Origin: Theobroma cacao
Lineage: Eukaryota; Streptophyta; Magnoliopsida; Malvales; Malvaceae
Reading direction: 5' to 3'
Length of the DNA: 64,000 bases
NCBI RefSeq assembly: GCF_000208745.1
Contig: NC_030856.1
Span: 18,681,260 to 18,745,259 of the forward strand
Part shown: in pieces, positions 60,301-64,000 of the stretch
How the letters are laid out: the number at the start of each line of letters is the position of its first letter
Position numbering within the stretch: position 1 is the first letter of the stretch
The notes under the pieces: model-generated
What the model was told of the DNA's origin: nothing
What the model saw: the letters and a program-made list of their open reading frames with translations, nothing else
Databases searched by the model: none
Made by a program: the position numbers and the translations under genes

Positions 60301-61522
60301 GAATATTTTACTTAATATTTCTTTTATTTTCTTATTATATTCAAATAACCATAATTTCGTTTTAAATGAAGATTTTAGACTTTTAAACTCATTTTGAATA
60401 TGAATTGTGTGTTTTGTACTTGTATATTACGTTTTAGCCAGTTTTAAAATTTTTGAGAAAAATGACCAAAATACCCTTGTGAGACGAAAAATTAATATTT
60501 TATTTGTTTAAAGTTGGAAACAGCTTAAAATATTTTAGAACACGATATTTGACAATGGTTGCTCACAAGGGAACAGAGAAACTGATAGTAAAGCCTTGCG
60601 GGGTTTCGGGTTGACATTCCGGGCAATAAGTGTCTACCGGGACACCGCGGCGGTTGTCACGGGCTCGAGGGGAGTACCGGGTCGTGACACTTATGATATA
60701 TGAGTATATGTGACGAGGAGGGTAACTCCCGGGGTAGTGTTAGAGCTCACTTCACGTCGAACCCCCACGTGAATGTGTAACTCGGTCAATGTCAAGGAAC
60801 GACTTGTTTTGAAAACTAACATGTGTTTAACATGTAAATATCTTAATAACCTTGGCGGACTCGGTTAGATGCCTAGGCCAAGGTATCCCCGAGGACTAGT
60901 TTTGGCTTGAGCCCTGTTTTTAATAAAAGTTATAAGCCTTAACAACTGTTTTGGTAAATTACAAATATTTTATAGTTTAAGAAATAAATTGAAAAGCTTA
61001 TGAAATGGTTTGTAATTTGTTGTTTGAACTTGCCTCTATGTTACTCTCCTTTAGATATTTATGGTAATGTCTGTTTACTCATTGAGATTGTAAAATCTCA
61101 CCCACCTCCTTTCCAAATATTTCAGGCCTGTGGTAGCTTGTAGATACTCGATTTTGTCAAGGATTCCAGTTGACCCCTCTATCACACAGACAGTAGGTTA
61201 CTATCACCAACACTTGGTGTATTTATGGGTCACTTGTCATTGTAATTATTATTGTACATTATAACTTTGTAAATTATTGTATGTATGAATTTATTTTACT
61301 TCTAAGTTACAAAAGATTACTTACATGTGTTTCTATAAATATTGTTTTATATAAAAATGCTATATTTTTGTCTTTTGATTTACTTGAGCCGAAAACGACT
61401 GAAAATTGTTTAAAACTGATATGTAAGCCTTGCGGGGTTCTGATTGGTATTCCGGGTAATGAATATCAATCGGGACTTCACGACGGTTGTCATGGGCCCG
61501 AGGGAGGTTTCGGGTCATGACA
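57391..61522 (+). mobile_element. Family-A LTR fragment on plus, interrupted by solo LTR D
   Basis: On plus this is the reverse of the A LTR: 57391-57734 matches the A LTR reversed from about 41860 downwards ('aaacggtgagtaaacct'), and 60695-61522 continues to its end, GGTCATGACA. Its first 1.3 kb is missing at the 57390 junction. Within 60695-60720 a piece of about 190 bp or more is deleted compared with A (jump from 'gagtatatgtg' to 'cgaggagggt'). No internal region is attached, so it is a partial solo LTR or the end of a lost element. Confidence 0.87.
57735..60689 (+). mobile_element. Solo LTR, gypsy family D
   Basis: A 2955-bp LTR (TGTAAAGCCC...GGTCGTGACA), flanked by the perfect duplication CTTAT (57730-57734 and 60690-60694), sits in the A-LTR fragment. 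No internal region is present. It shares with families A and C some core blocks (such as 'tccttggcgttggc' reversed and the CACTGCAGT region at 59595) but differs over most of its length, so it is a separate family of the same lineage. The small open frames in it (58341-58580 minus, 59481-59813 plus) have no motif and look like chance. Confidence 0.93.
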
Positions 61523-62311
61523 GCTTAGGTAGAATTTTAACTAACATTTGAACTTTGCAAATTTATATGCTTGGTATGCTAAAAGTCCTTTCAAAATGGG
61601 AAGTTTTGACTAGTTTGCTACTGATAGATTTGATGAGCTTTAAAATGATTCTCTCTGACTGATATGATGAGTTTTAAAATGATTCTATCTTTCACAATTG
61701 ATTTTGTACTTACATTCTTAGAAAGGGAGATTATACTTATATATATATCAATTGGTATTTTGTGTTTTAACACTTGGTATTGGAGCTAAACATTAGTGAC
61801 AACTATGTGCTCATTGAAAATCCTTTTCTCACAAAAAGTAAGCCATTTATTTTCCTTATCCTTCTTGAACTTTAGGTTATGCCCACAACTTGACTATATA
61901 AATATATATGGGGCATACTTGATCATGGTTGGTTATAGTTGAGTGATTTACACATGACTTGATGATTTATGGCTTTATCGTAGCTCTTGATGCTCATGTT
62001 TGATGACTTTAGATAACTCCTATCTTTTGAGCTTTAATGTTTAACGCTCACACTTTTAAACCTTTTTGATATAACAAAAAGGGTGAGAAAGTTTTTGAGC
62101 AAATTTGAGAACTGAAACCTTTTGAACCTTGATGTATATGTTGAGGGGGCGAATTAGAATTTAAAGTTCAAATTATTCTTAAATCGTTCTCATTAGAGAT
62201 TGAATGTTTTTAAACAAGGGCTTAGAGACTAAATGAGGTAAGGGGAGGTTTCAAAGGAGATTTCAAATGCAAGTTATACTTATGTTTTTGTCATATCAAA
62301 AAGGGGGAGAA
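61523..62311 (+). mobile_element. Copia-type remnant: LTR end, primer site and short internal region
   Basis: The sequence up to TTTTAACA (61772) looks like the end of an LTR cut on its left by the family-A LTR. TGGTATTGGAGC (61775-61786) is a degenerate tRNA-iMet primer site, 2 nt on. Only about 0.5 kb later is the polypurine tract AAAAAGGGGGAGAA (62298-62311). There is no gag-pol between them, so the element was internally deleted or of the non-autonomous kind. The 'AAAGGGGGAGAATGTTAG' junction is typical of plant copia elements of the Sirevirus type. Confidence 0.65.
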
Positions 62312-64000
62312 TGTTAGCTTTATAATGATTATGGTTTTGATTATGACAAAATGATCAAATGTTCTTGGAGATCATTTAAATGAACTTTTATAGGTTTTTC
62401 AAGTGATTTAACTCTCATATATTTGTTCTTACATAATTACAAGCTTGATTGTTTTAAGTTGTGTAAATTCTTGAATTATTTTAACTATCACACACTCACT
62501 TCATAAATGTCAGCAAGCTTGAATAACTTAGTTGTATAAGTGTTAAACTTGCTTGAATGAGTTATTTTAATGATCTCCCTAACAATTACTCTTGAGATGT
62601 TTGAAAGTGCAAGATAGGTTCACAAGTGGTGGAGTTTATCTTAAAGCATTCAAAGATGATCAGTCTACATAACACCAAGCTTGCTTTAAGTCAAGACAAT
62701 GATCCAATTGATCCTAGAGCAAGGTAAATTGACCTAGTGGCAGAATGTATGGAAATCTTGAAGAAAACAAAGGCCCAGTTGATCCTAGAGATGCTGTAGT
62801 CAATTCAATGGCAAAAAGGTTACAAAATCTCAAAAAAAAAAAAAAACCCTAGTCGATCTTATAAGTTCTCCAGTAGATCCTAAGGCAGATTGAACGAGAA
62901 AATTCAAACTTTAAGAAGCCCTAGTCATTCCTTAAAGTCTCCCAGTTGACTACCTAGGCTTTGAAATTAAACTTACATGCTCTTGGGTAAAGGATCAAGT
63001 AGAAGATGAATATATTTGATTGTAGAAGCCCTAATTCAAAGATATGAAGAACCATAGTCGATCCTAAGATCCTTATAGTTGATCCTAGAGGCTCAATAAC
63101 TATAATATTTGTTTCAAACATGTGTCTAATGGTTAGATTCTTGTGAGATTCATCTCTAATGGCACTAAGATCTCTCCAACTATAAAATGGACCTTTCTGA
63201 AGCATTTCAAGCATGGAAAAATAGAGAAAAAAGGCCAAACTCTTGAGAATCAAAGTCTTGAAAAGAACGAGAGAAATAAAGCAAAACCAAGCATTCTTAC
63301 TTAAGTTAAAACTTCATTTGTGCTTTCGCTCTAATCTTTCTACCCATCATTTAGGCATTCTTCCACCTTAGTACTAAACTAGTATAATCCAGCTCTTAAA
63401 GGCACTCTTGCCATTTCTTCAAACCATTGTTTTAAAGGTTCTAACTTAATACTGAAAAGTTAGTGTGGGTTATGCTTGCTCCCATTTAAAAGGCAATTTG
63501 TGGTTCCACTTGATCTTGGTAAAAAACGTTTTCGAGAGTTTTTGGTTGAGCCCCGTTAAAAATCATTGTGAGGGTTTGTGGTTGATGCTATTAAAACCCA
63601 TTTTAAAGGTTATTGCTTAACCCAGCGAAAAAGTTATTGTAAGGGTTTATACTTGATCCTGTTTAAAAAGTACATTTCCTTGATTAGATTTGAAACTCTT
63701 TGCTGAACCAAGTGAGATGATGTACACATCGAACCTTTATAAAACACTTGTGTCTTCTTTTTATTTTTGTTTAGATTTTTGGCATTTCATTTCAAGAAAA
63801 ACCCATTTCATAAATTGCTTGTGTTTTGACCTAAACTCTTCACATATTAGTTTGCTTCCTTGTCAAATCTTTCTCTATCGTCATTACTTGTTTATCCCTT
63901 GTTAAAAAGATTTCCTGAAATATTTTTTTTGAGTTATTCTTTTTTGATTTACATTTGAAAAATATTTCAAGTATTTCATAAGAGATCTTTTGCCTATGTT
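62312..64000 (+). repeat. Copia-type 3' LTR, running off the window
   Basis: The LTR starts TGTTAGC directly after the polypurine tract. It includes degenerate repeats of a 'GTTGATCCTAGAG' phrase (near 62700-63075) and of a longer 'GGGTTTGTGGTTGAT' phrase (near 63470-63670). Its end is not in the window, so length and terminal CA cannot be confirmed. The 99- and 71-residue open frames in it have no motif. Confidence 0.6.

Noticed and set aside
1..64000. tRNA or rRNA genes
   Set aside because: The only tRNA-like matches are primer-binding sites next to LTRs (8529, 40383, 55469, 61775), without the rest of a tRNA.

Overview
This window is plant nuclear DNA, almost certainly from a eudicot. It is AT-rich, and nearly everything recognisable in it is a plant transposable element: Athila-like and Tekay-like Ty3/gypsy elements, a CACTA (En/Spm) transposon, LINEs with a C-terminal RNase H, a hAT relic and a copia remnant. 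I found no convincing intact host gene, tRNA, rRNA or CRISPR array. The species cannot be named from what is visible.

The main structure is one nest of insertions that can be resolved from target-site duplications (TSDs). Layer 1 is an Athila-like gypsy element (about 5080-47695) with a tRNA-Asp-type primer site, a broken gag-protease, and no RT, RNase H or integrase core. It was hit by a 5'-truncated LINE in its 5' LTR (6220-8118, TSD AGTGTTTTG), by a reversed Athila-type solo LTR in gag (9967-11657), and by a CACTA transposon near its 3' end (12903-46358, TSD AAT). Layer 2, the CACTA element, has recognisable tnp2-type and TNPA-type genes. It took in a solo LTR of family B (15782-18289, TSD TAACC), a second LINE (19901-22387) and a second family-B solo LTR (27376-43478, TSD GATTA), the last one inside the transposase reading frame. 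Layer 4 is a Tekay-like chromovirus, element A (29752-43253, TSD TTTGT, minus strand), inside that B LTR. Layer 5 is a family-A solo LTR (30779-33534, TSD TCGAC) inside element A's own 3' LTR. Each insertion is younger than the sequence it interrupts, so the order of events can be read directly.

To the right of the nest, 47696-48755 is a GC-richer stretch with two overlapping unidentified reading frames. Next is element C (48756-57390, minus strand), a non-autonomous relative of element A. It has a gag lacking its capsid core, a damaged zinc knuckle, and about 2.6 kb of G-poor non-coding sequence where pol should be. Its 5' LTR is fused to half of a plus-strand family-A LTR (57391-61522), which in turn holds a related solo LTR, family D (57735-60689, TSD CTTAT). 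The last 2.5 kb are a copia-type remnant with PBS, PPT and the start of a 3' LTR.

The left 5 kb contain a degenerate hAT transposase (1560-2532, minus) and AT-rich sequence that may include old LTR material. All coding regions are broken by stops or frameshifts, so nothing here looks able to move unaided. The window records nested insertion, frequent LTR-LTR recombination (five solo LTRs) and deletion.
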